A DNA stretch of 64,000 nucleotides from Sporopachydermia quercuum (taxonomy: Eukaryota; Ascomycota; Sporopachydermiomycetes; Sporopachydermiales; Sporopachydermiaceae), in assembly GCA_001599295.1 (NCBI GenBank), contig BCGN01000005.1, forward strand, positions 558,001-622,000, read 5' to 3'. The position numbers and the translations under genes were made by a program. The notes beneath the pieces are model-generated. The model was not told the DNA's origin, did not search any database, and saw only the letters and a list, made by a program, of their open reading frames with translations. Shown here piece by piece: positions 1-12,069 of the stretch (its first letter is position 1; every line of letters begins with the position of its first letter).

Positions 1-1107
1 CATCCAGATAAAATCTGTGATCAAGTCTCAGATGCTATTCTTGACGCCTGTTTAGCCCAAGACCCTCACTCCAAGGTTGCCTGCGAAACAGCATCGAAAA
101 CTGGTATGATTATGGTGTTTGGTGAGATCACCACTTCAGCTACAATTGATTTCCAAAAGACAGTTAGAGATACTATTAGAGAGATTGGATACGATTCATC
201 AGACAAAGGATTTGATCATAAGACTTGTAATGTCTTAGTTGCCATTGAAGAACAATCACACGAAATTGCTAAAGGTGTGCATCATGGCCGTGATATTGAA
301 GATATTGGTGCTGGTGATCAGGGAATCATGTTTGGTTATGCAACTGATGAGACAGAAGAATTATTACCATTGACTATCTTATTGGCCCACAAATTGAATA
401 AAGCTCTTGCTGATGCTAGAAGAGATGGTTCTTTGCCATGGTTAAGACCAGATACCAAAACCCAGGTCACTATTGAGTACGTAAATCAAAACGGTGCTAC
501 TATTCCTTTAAGAGTTGATACTGTTGTTGTGTCTACTCAACATGCTGATGAGATCTCAACAGAAGATTTGAGAAAAGCTGTATTAGAGCAGATCATTAAA
601 AAAACAATCCCTGCAAGTTTACTTGATGATAAAACCATTTATCATATTCAACCGTCAGGCAGATTTGTTATTGGTGGGCCTCAAGGTGATGCAGGACTTA
701 CTGGTAGAAAGATCATTGTTGATACTTATGGTGGTTGGGGTGCTCATGGCGGTGGTGCATTTTCTGGTAAAGATTTCTCAAAGGTTGACAGATCCGCTGC
801 CTATGCTGCTAGATGGGTTGCTAAATCATTGGTGGCCGCTGGTTTGGCTAAACGAGCGTTAGTTCAATTTTCTTATGCTATTGGTGTTGCTGAACCATTA
901 TCTATTCATGTTGATACTTATGGTACTTCTAAGTATACATCATCACAATTAGTTGGAATCATACGTGATAATTTTGATTTGAGACCTGGTGTTATTGTTA
1001 GAGATTTAGACCTTGCTAGACCTATATATAGACAAACTGCTGCTTATGGTCATTTTACCAATCAGAGTTATCCATGGGAGAAACCAAGAGCTTTAAAGCT
1101 TGATTAG
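1..1107 (+). CDS. SAM2: S-adenosylmethionine synthetase, 5' end cut by window
   Basis: Makes S-adenosylmethionine from methionine and ATP in the cytosol, feeding methylation and polyamine synthesis. The frame is open from base 1, where it begins [12 protein letters not shown], part of the conserved N-terminal GHPDK motif, so only about 15 residues lie outside the window. The 368 codons present include the methionine-adenosyltransferase signatures [15 protein letters not shown] (ATP loop) and GGGAFSGKD (phosphate-binding glycine loop), and end in [12 protein letters not shown]. Length and motifs fit an intact eukaryotic enzyme of about 383 residues. S. cerevisiae has two near-identical copies (SAM1, SAM2) and the sequence cannot say which this corresponds to. 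Start and promoter are outside the window. The next gene is convergent and 4.4 kb away. Confidence 0.97.
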   Translation, partial: HPDKICDQVSDAILDACLAQDPHSKVACETASKTGMIMVFGEITTSATIDFQKTVRDTIREIGYDSSDKGFDHKTCNVLVAIEEQSHEIAKGVHHGRDIEDIGAGDQGIMFGYATDETEELLPLTILLAHKLNKALADARRDGSLPWLRPDTKTQVTIEYVNQNGATIPLRVDTVVVSTQHADEISTEDLRKAVLEQIIKKTIPASLLDDKTIYHIQPSGRFVIGGPQGDAGLTGRKIIVDTYGGWGAHGGGAFSGKDFSKVDRSAAYAARWVAKSLVAAGLAKRALVQFSYAIGVAEPLSIHVDTYGTSKYTSSQLVGIIRDNFDLRPGVIVRDLDLARPIYRQTAAYGHFTNQSYPWEKPRALKLD

Positions 1108-4100
1108 AAGTGTTCAAGATTGAGGAGATTGTTGAGGATGAGGATTATAACATGATCGTAATAGGTCAATTAGCTATAGGCCAAATGTTAGAATTGGATG
1201 CTGAAAGATAGGATAGTAAGACTGATTACAGCAACAAATGCAAGGGCAAGATAATGTTACTAGAATTGACGTTATAATTTGATTTGAATTTATGTTACTG
1301 GTTATTATCTAATCATCTGTTAATCATAAAGGTGTTGACGGCAATTATTAGTCCGGTACTAATACAGCAGAACAAACTAATCGTTGTCTTATTCTTCTCA
1401 CTAATTGTTATTGGTATTGCTTTTACTTCCATATACATCTACTATTTTACCTCGTTATTTCCATTTCCTTTCCTTTTCGTTTTTCTTCTTTAATCTTTGT
1501 TCTTCTATTCTTTCACCTTTCTTCCTTTCATCTTTTTTTTTCAGTTATGTCACATTAGTTTTGGTTGCTTAATTCAACATTTCAATCATTCAATATTCAT
1601 CTTGGTTTATCAAAAGAAACATGTTTATTTATTCATCAACGGGTTAAATAATGGAAACAATTCAAACGAATCAACGATGTTCTTTATATTTTATCCGATA
1701 TTCGCTATTCGATTTTGTTATAAACTTTTCATTATCATCTATTATTACTGTTGATAATACAAGTATCTTGTAGAACTGGTTATATAGAGAGTTGAGGTTC
1801 AGTATTTAGTAATTATTTTCAAATGAACAGATTGATTATGTAGGAGAAAGATGCTCGGAAACGATGTTTGCTCCCTGCCCAGGATTTTGGTTAATGTAGT
1901 ACAGTGATCTATGATCTATAATCTGTGGATTTATGATAGTGTGCAGGATAAGTTTTCATGATAAATGATAAAAGATGATAGCTGATCATGGTATAACAAT
2001 GACTGCATTGGAATAATCTAGTAAAAAAAAAATATGCATGAAAAGAAATAGAATATGCAGTGAACAAGATATGTGATAATGATAATAGCAAGCAATCACA
2101 GCAGCATACCAGTATACCAGCATACAAAAAAGTCATACAATCCATAAGTATTCAATTACATACAAGAATATATCATCAGGTAGAAGATTGGAAAAAGAAA
2201 TCAACTCTTTTAGTGCTGCCTGCAAATACATAAATGCTGATATTTTTCTGGAAATCGAACTGAATCATTAGAAGGAAGTAATAGGGAAACCAGGGCAAGA
2301 GATCCGGATTCGACGAGGAGAAAATCACTTTCAAAACAATCATTCCCAACAGAATCATCAATAAATGGATTGCAATACTTTATACTAGATAGTTTATAAT
2401 TGAATAGAGCAGAGCAGAAGAGAAAAGAATGAATCTCGTTTCTCGTGCTATTTCTTATTATTCTCATAATATAAGTTCTATATTATAGGTTCTATTCTGG
2501 ATCATAATATTATAAGCTGTATTGTAGCATCTGAATAGCTTCATGAGAATACATTTTTTAATCCGTTTACTGCTCTGTCAGTTTCTGTGACATTTCCCAT
2601 ATCCTTCTCCATGCCAATCAACTTATTATTTGAATATCTTAATGGCACGGCAATCGTTATGACGCAAGCAATAGATAAATTATAGGTCACAGTATATTAC
2701 AATATAGTAGAATTCTCATATTATTTGATATAATATGATCTAATGTGATATTCAATAATTGGCGAAATACTAGTCAGAATCCTATTAAATCTACGCCGTT
2801 CGTTCGACGCACATGTAATCCTACGAGTTCTAGAGCATAATGAGTGAGAGCATCTCAGTAGTTATATTTATTAATAAAAAGAATATCATGGTTTTCTGTC
2901 ACTACGTCTAAAATTTTACTATTCTGGTAATTACAGTAATTTCCTTTATATTATAGTGTCGATGTTCACAGCTATCTGCACTATTCCTCATCATACAAAA
3001 TAGCACTTTCCATAAGATTATCTCCTGTCTTACAATAAAAAAAATCATATCGTAATCGGTTATATGGGCAAATGGCAAACATTTAACAGAGAAATCTATA
3101 ATAACAGGTCTTATCAAAATATAAAGGCAGAATAGTATCTCTGGTGATTTAATCTTATGTTAGAATGGAGTGTAGCTGCCATGTGGAATAGAATAGCATA
3201 GCTATGCTTTTTGCTTTATTGTTGTTTCTCCCTTCNAAAGCATTCTCAAAATTTATTATAATTCAGCTTAAAATGAATAATTAATAAAATATTTTTCTTT
3301 TTTTGCTTTTTCTCATCGTCAGATTTGGTGAATAAGCAGAAAACTCAACTGGCAATTGACTTCTAGAAGAGCAATAGATGCTGCATTTCAAGAAACTTCT
3401 TATATCTTTCACTTTATGTCATAGAAGCAGTAAATTAATTATTATTATTATTGTTATGTTAGTAGAAACAAGTATTAATAATTACTAACGTAACTTAAAT
3501 CATATAGACCAAACAAAGAAAACAAATAAAACAAATGATCTAACAGGAATCTCGTTATTCTATAACCTACCCAAGCCGTTTTATTATTCATAGCGTTCCG
3601 GTTCATCTAATAGTAAGCAGTTAGACGTAATGATAATACATAAAAAGAAATCAGTAAATGAATAAAGAGACAAATAAAAATAAGAAAGAAAGGAGGATAT
3701 GAAAGAAATGTTGATGAATTCTCTATCAGATATAGCGTTTCAGTTATAACGCCAATAGCTGATTTTTTCTCTAATGGTTGATAATGTGATGATACTCTTG
3801 TATTATTGTATTCTTGTTTTCAAAGAGAAACAGCAACTCAATTGCATCTCAGTTGACACAGTGATCCTGAATTCACTTAGTACAAGCAAATCACCAACAA
3901 CTCGTATTTGATTAATCTTGAAATTGCAGTTTGTAGCCGATATATTCAGGTATTAAGAATAATTCCAAGAAAAAACATCCCAAATTCGATTTAAATCATA
4001 AGGCAATGGCTTCCTTCGCTTCCTTTGCTGATAAACGAGTCATTGATTTGTGTGCATACATTTTATTCAAGCTTGTCCATAGAAGTATGATATCAGTGCC

Positions 4101-5495
4101 TGCACCCAATTGCCTCTTGGTACATGAAGACATCAAGACAAAACATTTTGCTGCTTTTATCAATTGTGATTAATGATGAAATTGTAGATAGTCGTTTGTT
4201 TAGTGCTTTTGGTTTTGATGGATCTATTATATTACATTATGCATTCTGTATGATAGATGGTGTANTGTACGTTGAACCCTGTGCATAGATCTATAATATT
4301 GCATAGTGCATTATGCATTCTGTATTGTGCATTCTGTATTGTGCATGTGCATTCTACCGTACTGCATAAGTTAATCATGGAGATATTGTGCTATGGGAAA
4401 TGAGTACATCTGGTGCCAAGCAAACAATAGCAGTTATTCAAGCAAGGAAAATCAAATATTTGTTAATAGTATCATTGCAAGTGATATTCTTCATGACTTT
4501 CCTTGTATTCCTTATTCCTAATAGTTACTGTTTTGTCGATAGTTTTCTGTTGATAGANAACTTTCAACAATTGTATGGAACACCATAACCATAACCAATA
4601 AAGGACACTAGGGCGCTCAGTTTATCTTTAGATTGTCACAATCTCTGGTTCCTATGACATTGAATAACGTCTATCAAATTTCTAAGTTATTTATTGATGT
4701 TTTTAGTTGTTCTTCTAACATAAAAACAACAATAATAAGATGCATGACCAGGAAAACAGTTTTGTTTGACCATTTGCAGGCACTTTTCATTTATAAAATG
4801 CCGCAATTCCCGATTGCAGCTAAGAAAAAAAATTCGAAGAGGGGCTTCACAATTGCTATCATATTTGTTTGCTGTTCATTAACACACTCTTTCATCAACC
4901 ATTTGCTTTGCTAACCTTTAGTATGTGTATCAAAAGCTATAATAAGCCGCAAGTCGCGAACTGCAAGTCTCCTTGAATAACATCTATGAAATGTTAAGTA
5001 CTTTGTAGTACTGCTGTTTACATAGCACTCAGAAGCTGATAAGCCATTAGCATCGTAGACAGTCTTACTCTATCATTCTATCGTAGTCAGCTAATAGTTC
5101 AATTCATCCAATATTTGTTGNTGATTAAGTAAATAATAGTTATTCCTTCTGTCTGTATACTCATTATGATACAAAAGTACAGCAGAGTGGAATATACATG
5201 TTTGATCNTCCTACTCTATAGTAAAATGTCATCTCAAACGTGCATCTCCCATCAGAAGATAGCAGTACAAGTAAATAGTATCAATAGCAATTCAAAAAAG
5301 GTCGTTTAATACTTATTTCGAATGATCTGCTCATTTTATTTCTACTCGCTCTTAATTCTAAACGCATCGAANGTTGATNTTGCATTATGTAGTTATTCAA
5401 AATGCCCATTAATAAACTTAACAATCCAGTTTTCCAGCTCTTCACCNTCTTCTTCTGCAGGTGCTTCCTCCTGTTTCTCCTTCTCCCGTACACCT
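1108..5495. other. gene-free convergent gap between SAM2 and MIG1
   Basis: This 4.4-kb AT-rich stretch lies between two 3' ends. Only short frames (under about 95 codons) occur; most lack an ATG and none resembles a known protein. It contains a T-rich tract around 1430-1560, a TTA microsatellite near 3436-3456 and a cluster of TGCATTCTGTA repeats at 4240-4356. I see no tRNA and no transposon ends. It is unusually long for a convergent yeast intergenic region. Confidence 0.7.
4240..4356 (+). repeat. short direct repeats, TGCATTCTGTATTG family
   Basis: The 11-mer TGCATTCTGTA occurs at 4240-4250, 4314-4324 and 4328-4338, with a shorter relative ending at 4356. The last two exact copies form a perfect 14-bp tandem duplication (4314-4341). 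A longer 16-bp match, CATTATGCATTCTGTA, links 4235-4250 with 4309-4324. It looks like a small slippage-derived minisatellite; no function is evident. Confidence 0.8.
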
Positions 5496-7379
5496 TCACT
5501 TGCTTGTTTCCTTGTCTATAGCTGTTAGTTTAGGTGAATGCATAGGTGTAGCCAATGGTGTATGATCAGGGGTGTTATTTACACTTGCAAGATTGAACAA
5601 TGAGCTTCCAGTGGATGAAAATGATCCTCCATGAGCATTAGAAAATCCTGCACCAGCACCAAAGCCTAATTGACCATGAAACGATGAAATCCCACTCCCA
5701 TGTCCATTGTTCTGGGAATACATAATACTTGGTAAGGATTTCTCATGGCGTATGAAAGTCTGCGTAGGAGATGCTGGGGGCAACAGTACTGGTGAATTGG
5801 GTCTTGATTTCTTAGCTCTAAAAGCTTCCGCCAGACTTTCATGACTCTGATCATGATCCGCAGGAATAAGAAAAGAAGCTGCAGTTGCAGGTTTTCCATG
5901 GTTTAATGGGNGAATTGTAGGCGATTTGAAGGTAGACTTNGTTTCACTGTTCCCGTTATTGGCACAGCTGTTCAATGAATTGTGAGAAGAAGATCTCGAA
6001 AGTGGCGCTGATGAGTCTCCTGGTGACGAGAATCCTGACCCTGGACCTGAACCTGTAGTGAATGTGGGTTTTATAGATGTGATATGAGGAACTGACGACA
6101 ACGTTTTGTTGAATTTGGGATTGGGAAATGTGCCCGATGTTGATAGTTGAGACCCGTTACTATTATTGTTCTTACTAGTGTTGTTGTTATTGGCATTATC
6201 ATTGTTGTTATTATTGCTATTGGTACTAGGATGATGGAGACCATCGTCCATGTTAATTCCAGCAGCAGGAAGCTCGTTTTTGTTGATGCTGTAGAGAAGA
6301 TCTGACATAGAAGGTAACGCGCTGTTACTATTAGGATTTTTGAAGTATGATGATAGCGATGGTGATGATTTGGTATTCTTTAAAAAGGATGGTAATGGTC
6401 CAGGGCTCCGCTGTGCTGGGTTAAAAGCAGTGGGGGCGCTTGGAGCTGATGGCTGCGGTTGGGAAGGCACTTGAACCGGTTCTGGTTTGAATTCCTTGAG
6501 CTTTGGAATGTTTGTGTAAGAGCTTGTACGTGATGCAGGTAAAGATAGCGGAGGCAGCATTAGAGAGTGAACTGTTGCATGTGACGGGAGATTTTGCTGA
6601 TCTGCCACGATGTATATTGGTTGAGGCTGAGATTGATGTTGAGCACTTGGCTGCTGTGGCTGGGTCTGAGATAGGCCATATTGCGACAGAGAGGCTAATG
6701 AGGCTGAGGAATGGATAGGCGATGTGGGCAGTGAACGATGAGCAAAGGCCTTCTGCGCAAAATCCGACTGTGGTGCAGCCCGGATAATAGATACCGGTTG
6801 TTGATTCAGTATATAGACAGGATTGCCATTTGAAAACGGTAGATTAACTGAGGTCGTGGCATATACTGGCTGTACCACAGAGGTACCACCTATACTGTAA
6901 GTGTTCACTGGTATTAGTGTTGCTGGTGACTGCTGAGCCATGATAGGTTGTCCTAATGAGTCAGTCATGTAAATACTTTGACCTGTAGCATCAGTAGCAC
7001 CCGGTCCGTGTACTTGAGCTTGCACTGGGGTCTGAGACTGTGCTACTGCTTGCGCTTGCGCTTGAGCCTGCGCTTGCGCATGTGCTTGCTGAGCTTTCTG
7101 TCTATTGCGACGAGAAGAAGGATTGGAATGAATGCGAGAGTGTCTTGTTAGCTCATCGGAACGAGAAAACCGTTTGGTACATCCAGGAAATGAACAAGCA
7201 TGGGGTTTTTCTCCCGTATGAGTTCTAATGTGCCTTGTTTGATGCTCCAGTCTATGGAAAGCCTTATTGCACATAGGGCATTTGAAAGGTCGATTAGGAT
7301 CATCACTGCTGCTGTTTCCTGATTTCTCCTTTGAAGCCAGGTTTCCCTGGTTGTTGTTTTCAAGTTCAGAGTTAGACAT
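5496..7379 (-). CDS. MIG1: Mig1/CreA-type C2H2 zinc-finger glucose repressor
   Basis: DNA-binding repressor of glucose-repressed genes that recognises GC boxes of the SYGGGG type. Two adjacent C2H2 fingers lie at the N terminus: Cys34, Cys37, His50, His54, then Cys62, Cys67, His80, His84. They are joined by the THTGEKPH linker, with the RLEHQTRH and RSDELTRH helices that define Mig1/CreA. The remaining 540 residues are low-complexity: an Ala-Gln repeat just after the fingers, Gln/Pro-rich and Asn-rich runs, and many Ser/Thr-Pro sites. The start is the only ATG ahead of the fingers. Two N bases fall in the C-terminal half. The annotated end (DKETSK) is followed in another frame by an acidic open tail (see findings), so the true C terminus is uncertain. 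The left neighbour is convergent and 4.4 kb away; upstream lies 2.7 kb without a gene. Confidence 0.93.
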   Translation of the reverse strand: MSNSELENNNQGNLASKEKSGNSSSDDPNRPFKCPMCNKAFHRLEHQTRHIRTHTGEKPHACSFPGCTKRFSRSDELTRHSRIHSNPSSRRNRQKAQQAHAQAQAQAQAQAVAQSQTPVQAQVHGPGATDATGQSIYMTDSLGQPIMAQQSPATLIPVNTYSIGGTSVVQPVYATTSVNLPFSNGNPVYILNQQPVSIIRAAPQSDFAQKAFAHRSLPTSPIHSSASLASLSQYGLSQTQPQQPSAQHQSQPQPIYIVADQQNLPSHATVHSLMLPPLSLPASRTSSYTNIPKLKEFKPEPVQVPSQPQPSAPSAPTAFNPAQRSPGPLPSFLKNTKSSPSLSSYFKNPNSNSALPSMSDLLYSINKNELPAAGINMDDGLHHPSTNSNNNNNDNANNNNTSKNNNSNGSQLSTSGTFPNPKFNKTLSSVPHITSIKPTFTTGSGPGSGFSSPGDSSAPLSRSSSHNSLNSCANNGNSEXKSTFKSPTIXPLNHGKPATAASFLIPADHDQSHESLAEAFRAKKSRPNSPVLLPPASPTQTFIRHEKSLPSIMYSQNNGHGSGISSFHGQLGFGAGAGFSNAHGGSFSSTGSSLFNLASVNNTPDHTPLATPMHSPKLTAIDKETSK

Positions 7380-10075
7380 TTTGCACTGGCTATCTGTAAG
7401 CTATTCTATTTTATTCTATTATATTCTACTGTATAATTCTGTTTGCCCAGTGGTGTAATGAAGCTTTCTCTAATTAGTATACGAACGATAAACTGTTGGT
7501 GGTCACTAAGAGTTGTTGTCTTGCGATATGCTATCCAAATGCCAAAAATGCTTTCTGATAATTTCGGGTGATGTCAAATGAAAATAATTGTATGAAATAC
7601 AGAATCATGAGCACTTCCTATAGGATTCAGTGTATGAATTGCTGTTCCTCTTCCAGTTTCTGCTTCTGTTCCTACTCTCTTGTTTATATCACAATCTGCG
7701 CACTGTTGGCAGTAGAAAGCTTCCTTGATCTATTCACAGGAATACTTTTTATTTCTTCCTTGCTACATTCGCATGGACTTAAAGGGTTTAATGTATACTT
7801 AAAAAACCACTGGTAGGTGTAAGTTTATGTATATAATCAGTCATTTATTCTTCGCTGTTTATCGTGGTAACAGAATTGTTACAGACCAAACAGAAAAGCT
7901 GTTTTTTGATAGAAGCCGGAAAAAAAGGTATAAATGAGACAAAAAAAAGGAAAGACTTTTCAGTATACTTTAAAGGGGGGCGGCGGGAGACTGGGTCTGG
8001 GAAGGTCTGAAGTGTATTGGCAGTACGAGAGCAAGTAGGATAGTGATAAGAATGAGGATGAGGGTAAAGAAAGAAGCAGATAGCTGTAATGGTAAAAGTA
8101 AGATTATTACAGGCAAATAAGGAGAAAATGTGGCTTTTTGTGCGTATGTGTGTGTGTGGTGGGGTAGGGGGATTTTAAAGGGATTCCTTCAACATTGAAC
8201 GAGCTAATGAAGTATGAATTGAGTGNCAGGAAGACTCTTGGCTAAATGGATGAATAGGGGTCTATCGTATCGTGGGTTAATGAGCTGCTGTAATGAAATC
8301 TACACTACGTAAGATGTAATTACTTCTGAAATGTATGTCATTTGTGGACAAGTATGAATCAATATAGGAACAGAAGATGGTTTTAGCGAAAGTTGCGTTA
8401 GGTTTTGACATATTTTCTGTAACTAGAGTAATTGCGTTGATGTAATCGAATATAAACTAAAATGATATTGTGGAACTACATACCATCGGTTCGCTAATTA
8501 AGGATCTCTCGTGTTTTCATGGATAGATGGTAGATAGGAAGAATATACTACATTGGAATCTAGCTTTCTATATCATATCTTATGACTCAACAATGACTCG
8601 ACAATATCACGAAAGTTGATGACAACAGACATTGCTTANTACTAGTTGTCCTTAGCATTTACCTGCTTCCTGTGTCAAATTCTATCATCTATCTTTATCG
8701 TTTATGGCATGGCTTTCTCACATGCCAGCCAAAGCAGATGAACGGGATAAATTAAGGGTCTAGAACGATAAAAGTGCTACACTGAGGGAAGACGCAAGGT
8801 GTGATAATTGACAGGAAGGGGTACAAGAGGATAGAAAGAATAGAATATCAACGAAAATGAAGTGTCAAGGGCTGGAGTATTATGTTCTCCTATCGTTAAA
8901 TAACTAGAAACACTGAAAAATAACATTATTTTGCAGTCTATTTATCGTAACTTGATCATGTATGAACGCCGTACTTTTTAAGGATATCATGTGAAATTAC
9001 AACCAGCGTTACGTATAAGTAGTCTCTGTTATTATGGACTTGGTATTAACATTAAAGTTAGATTAACTCAATCTTGCATACACATGCAGCAAGAATATAT
9101 ATCTTTAGATAGTATAAACAAAAGAGACTTGACATGATATTAATAGAATGAAAGTTGGGATGATATAAGGAGATCAATGTTAGATTCTAGTTGCTAATTT
9201 TCCTGTAAATTATAGGTGTTTCATTTACCATGGATGTACTTTCCATAGAAATAATCATTGCATTCATAGATAATTCTGACAGAAACCTTATTTAGAAGTT
9301 TTTCCGAAAACTATAATTATATACGCGCACTGAATCGCTTTCTTTTTACTGGGTGAAATGAGGCTCATTACATTTCAACGACATGAGATAACGAGGTGNA
9401 TTGCTAATAAGGATATGAGAATATCGAAAATCTTTAAAGTACGATGAGTGATAACATTATATTACTGTATGTCTTGCTTGGCTGACTTTGGTGATTTTGA
9501 ATGTAGGCCCTGTTGTCTGTATATAAGATCGTTCTGATACTAAGTGATGCCACACTGTCATCCCAACCAAAGACTTCTACTTGATTTGACAAATATGCTA
9601 TAAATCGGAAAAGTAAAAAATTATCATTGTTTTAGTGAAATTATAAGCATACAGTGATTTGTGATGTTGGCAATTATTATTATATAATCTGGAGAATGAG
9701 AAACATGAATGGCGCTGCCTTCTATGATTGCACTTAGTTATTGAGCACCAATCTCGTGATCGATCTGTAGTTTATTCTTTTGTTACATTGGCAACAAAGG
9801 AACGAAAATTGTACAAACGATTCATCATTATTATTGGTTTCAATCGAAGAGCTATACGAAAGTCATTATCGGCACTTCAACCAAGATTCTTACTTGTATC
9901 CATTAACCATGAAAGAGCCTCCTGTTGCATTCCGTGAAACCCGACTCATTATTCACGTTCGGTCACATTCATATTCANATAATTGTATATTCAACATTCA
10001 GCTGATCATAAACCAACCATTGTTGATTATATAGTACAGGAAATCTGAGAACCAGGTGAGCGATTTATTGCATTT
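7380..10075. other. MIG1 upstream region, no gene seen
   Basis: 2.7 kb lie between the MIG1 start and the 3' end of SMB1, so this is MIG1 promoter and leader space. It holds G-rich clusters at 7975-8001 and 8159-8171, a TG-rich tract near 8141-8160, and several AGGGG stress-element-like cores on the plus strand. Reading frames are short and mostly begin without ATG. Four single Ns are present. The length is typical of a heavily regulated transcription-factor gene, but no specific binding site can be proven. Confidence 0.6.
7975..8001 (+). other. canonical G-quadruplex motif
   Basis: Four G runs (6, 3, 3 and 3 guanines) are separated by loops CGGC, AGACT and TCT, fitting the G3+N1-7 rule. The G-rich strand is the plus strand, which is the template strand for MIG1, about 600 bp upstream of the MIG1 ATG. 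Such a motif is rare in this AT-rich sequence. Folding and function are inferred. Confidence 0.7.
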
Positions 10076-10736
10076 CTATCGGCCACCAGTGAATCCTGGT
10101 GGAGGTTGAAAACCACCAGGTACAGCACCAAAACCTCCTGTTCTAACAGGCCCTGCCAATCCGGGAACGAACCCCTGAGGTTTAATACTGACTGGCTTCA
10201 TAATACCAGGACCTGGTTGTATCGCTTTATTTCTAGGAATTGCATCAGATGCAGGAGGGGCTTCTACTGTTAATGAAATGATTTGTTCTCCTCTTAGTAT
10301 AACTAGTCCCAAATTTCGTTTTTCCTCCACTGGTGTCACATCGGCTAATCTGTTTTCAGCTGCTGCTATCTTCAACTCTATCTTTGATTTCTTCGTTAAC
10401 CTGTATTCTTCAGTCTCTGCTAACACGAGATTCATATGCTATTTCTTGCATTAGTATTCGATAATCTATCAATCAAGCAGAAGTCGAGAAAAACATCGGT
10501 TTTTCCGTAGTTTAAACATACCTTATCAAATGCAAGAAGCTCACCAATTAATTGTCTACTATCATTGGTTATAACACGGATCCGATAGTGAATTAAATCC
10601 GCCATCTTGGTCTTTTTAGTCACACTTATAATCGACTAGACATAGTTGGTTAGTTAGTTGCCTCATCTAAACAGGATCCTTTTTTAAATCATTTTATTCC
10701 TATTCTCAACGTAATCCTTTTAATCTTACTTACCAT
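10076..10736 (-). CDS. SMB1: Sm protein B (SmB), spliceosomal snRNP core, two introns
   Basis: Core Sm-ring protein of U1, U2, U4 and U5 snRNPs in the nucleus. Spliced model: exon 1 is only the ATG (10734-10736); intron 10636-10733 has a GTAAGT donor, an ACTAAC branch-like run and TCTAG acceptor; exon 2 is 10522-10635; intron 10439-10521 has a GTATGT donor, TACTAAT branch and AAATAG acceptor; exon 3 is 10076-10438. The 159-residue product begins MSIISVTKKTKMADLIHYR. Sm motif 1 ends in AFDK, and the join restores the invariant AFDKHMNLVL. Sm motif 2 is LGLVILRGEQIISLTVE. The tail is Gly/Pro-rich and ends in QPPPGFTGGR, like the yeast QPPPGF terminus. If intron 1 were not used, translation could only start at the Met within KTKMADL, which would remove the usual basic N terminus. 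The splice joins are inferred from frame and homology. Confidence 0.92.
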
Positions 10737-11233
10737 TGTGAATTCGCTAGGTTTTACTTCTATTGCTAAATCCTTTTACCTCTACCTTCTCCTTTTACAC
10801 GCTAGTCCCAACCAGATAAAACTACTACAAATTACCAACAAAGGAGAAGCAATCCAGTTTCAAGCTCCTGAGTTAATCTATAACAAATTCTAAATATAAT
10901 ATTTCATATTTAATATATACTATACACTATATTGTTCTGACACATTGATAACACACTATCGCATTATAAGGTAGAACATATTTTTATTTGATGCTACAAA
11001 AGGAATTAGACTATCACCACACCCAAACATCTTTAAATTTCACTGGCTCATCTTTCCATTCTTGCAATTGCAAACGTGAAATGTGATTTATGTCGTTGTG
11101 AGTTGGAATTACAAGAGCTTTATAATTGAATGAGGATATAATAAGTCATTGTATTGTTTGTTGTATTCAATGCAGTTAATGTAGAATTCTTGGCCGAATA
11201 GTTGAAGCATTAACAAGAAGATATAGGGAAAAG
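10737..11233. other. divergent SMB1/CHZ1 promoter region
   Basis: About 500 bp of AT-rich DNA lie between the SMB1 and CHZ1 start codons. TA-rich TATA-like runs occur near 10895-10930 (AATATAATATTT, TTAATATATACTATAC). No specific factor site stands out. Confidence 0.45.
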
Positions 11234-11791
11234 ATGAGTGAAATTGAAAATGCTGAGAAAGTAGGGGAAGAAGTAGAGGAAACGACTGAAGCTGTTTCTG
11301 AAGACAAACCTGCAGACACCCGGGAAGAAACCAAAGAAGAAGTAGAAAGTAAGCCTGAAGAAAAGAAGGAAGGCGCTGAAAGCCTTGAAATAGCGTCCAA
11401 AGAAGAACCTAAGGAAGAATTTAAGGAGGGATCTAAGGAGGATCCTGATAAGAAACGAAAAGCTGGCGATAAGCATAAGAAACAGAAGAAACGGAAACAC
11501 AGTCGTTATGATGATCTTCCAGAAGATAAATCATCCGAAGAAGAAGAATCCGAATCTAATGATGAGGATTATGAGGTTGACGCGTTAAGTGATGATGATG
11601 TTTTGGATGAAATTGATACGAGTAACATTATTTATGGTTCTCGAACAAGAGGAAAGAAGATCGACTTCAAGAAGGCCGCTGAGTTGATTGATCAAGAAAA
11701 AGGTGCTTTATCTAAAAGTGAAGGAAAGTCTGCCCTTGCTGATGATGATAATGATGATGAAAATGATGACGAGTTTGTAGCTAACGATTAA
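11234..11791 (+). CDS. CHZ1: Chz1-type histone H2A.Z-H2B chaperone
   Basis: Nuclear chaperone that binds H2A.Z-H2B dimers and hands them to the SWR1 complex. The 185-residue protein is almost entirely charged. Residues 1-80 are Glu/Lys-rich, then comes a basic patch KKRKAGDKHKKQKKRK that looks like a nuclear localisation signal, then acidic DE-rich sequence. The diagnostic CHZ motif is DVLDEIDTSNIIYGSRTRGK (about residues 123-142), followed by KKIDFKKAAEL, matching yeast Chz1. The C terminus is an acidic run (DDDNDDENDDEF). The ATG is the first in frame. It is divergent from SMB1 and convergent with YPT31 (278 bp between stops). Outside the CHZ motif the charged sequence could align with many proteins, so the call rests on that motif. 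Confidence 0.88.
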   Translation: MSEIENAEKVGEEVEETTEAVSEDKPADTREETKEEVESKPEEKKEGAESLEIASKEEPKEEFKEGSKEDPDKKRKAGDKHKKQKKRKHSRYDDLPEDKSSEEEESESNDEDYEVDALSDDDVLDEIDTSNIIYGSRTRGKKIDFKKAAELIDQEKGALSKSEGKSALADDDNDDENDDEFVAND

Positions 11792-12069
11792 AAGGACACG
11801 AAAGTTTCTGTATTGTGTTGTAAAATAAATAATAGTTATTAAGATCAGTGTGTAGTAAAATGAATCATTGAACAAATTACTGTAAAAGAAAGTTTATAAG
11901 AGAAGCAGACAGCCGAAAGAAAAGACAAATTCTACAATTCTACAACTCTAGGTGAATTCTCTTGGAACACTTTCAAACATTAGCCAGTGCCTTTAAAAGT
12001 TAAGTATCTGATAGTGAAACTAGCATCATACAAACAAAAAAGTAACCCCCCTTTAATTATGTAAACAGA

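Noticed and set aside
1108-1216. short open acidic reading frame right after the SAM2 stop
   Set aside because: About 35 codons without an ATG at its start, overlaps the presumed 3' untranslated region, and matches nothing known.
11210-11500. 96-codon minus-strand frame rich in Phe and Leu
   Set aside because: It is the antisense shadow of the Glu/Lys-rich CHZ1 coding sequence.
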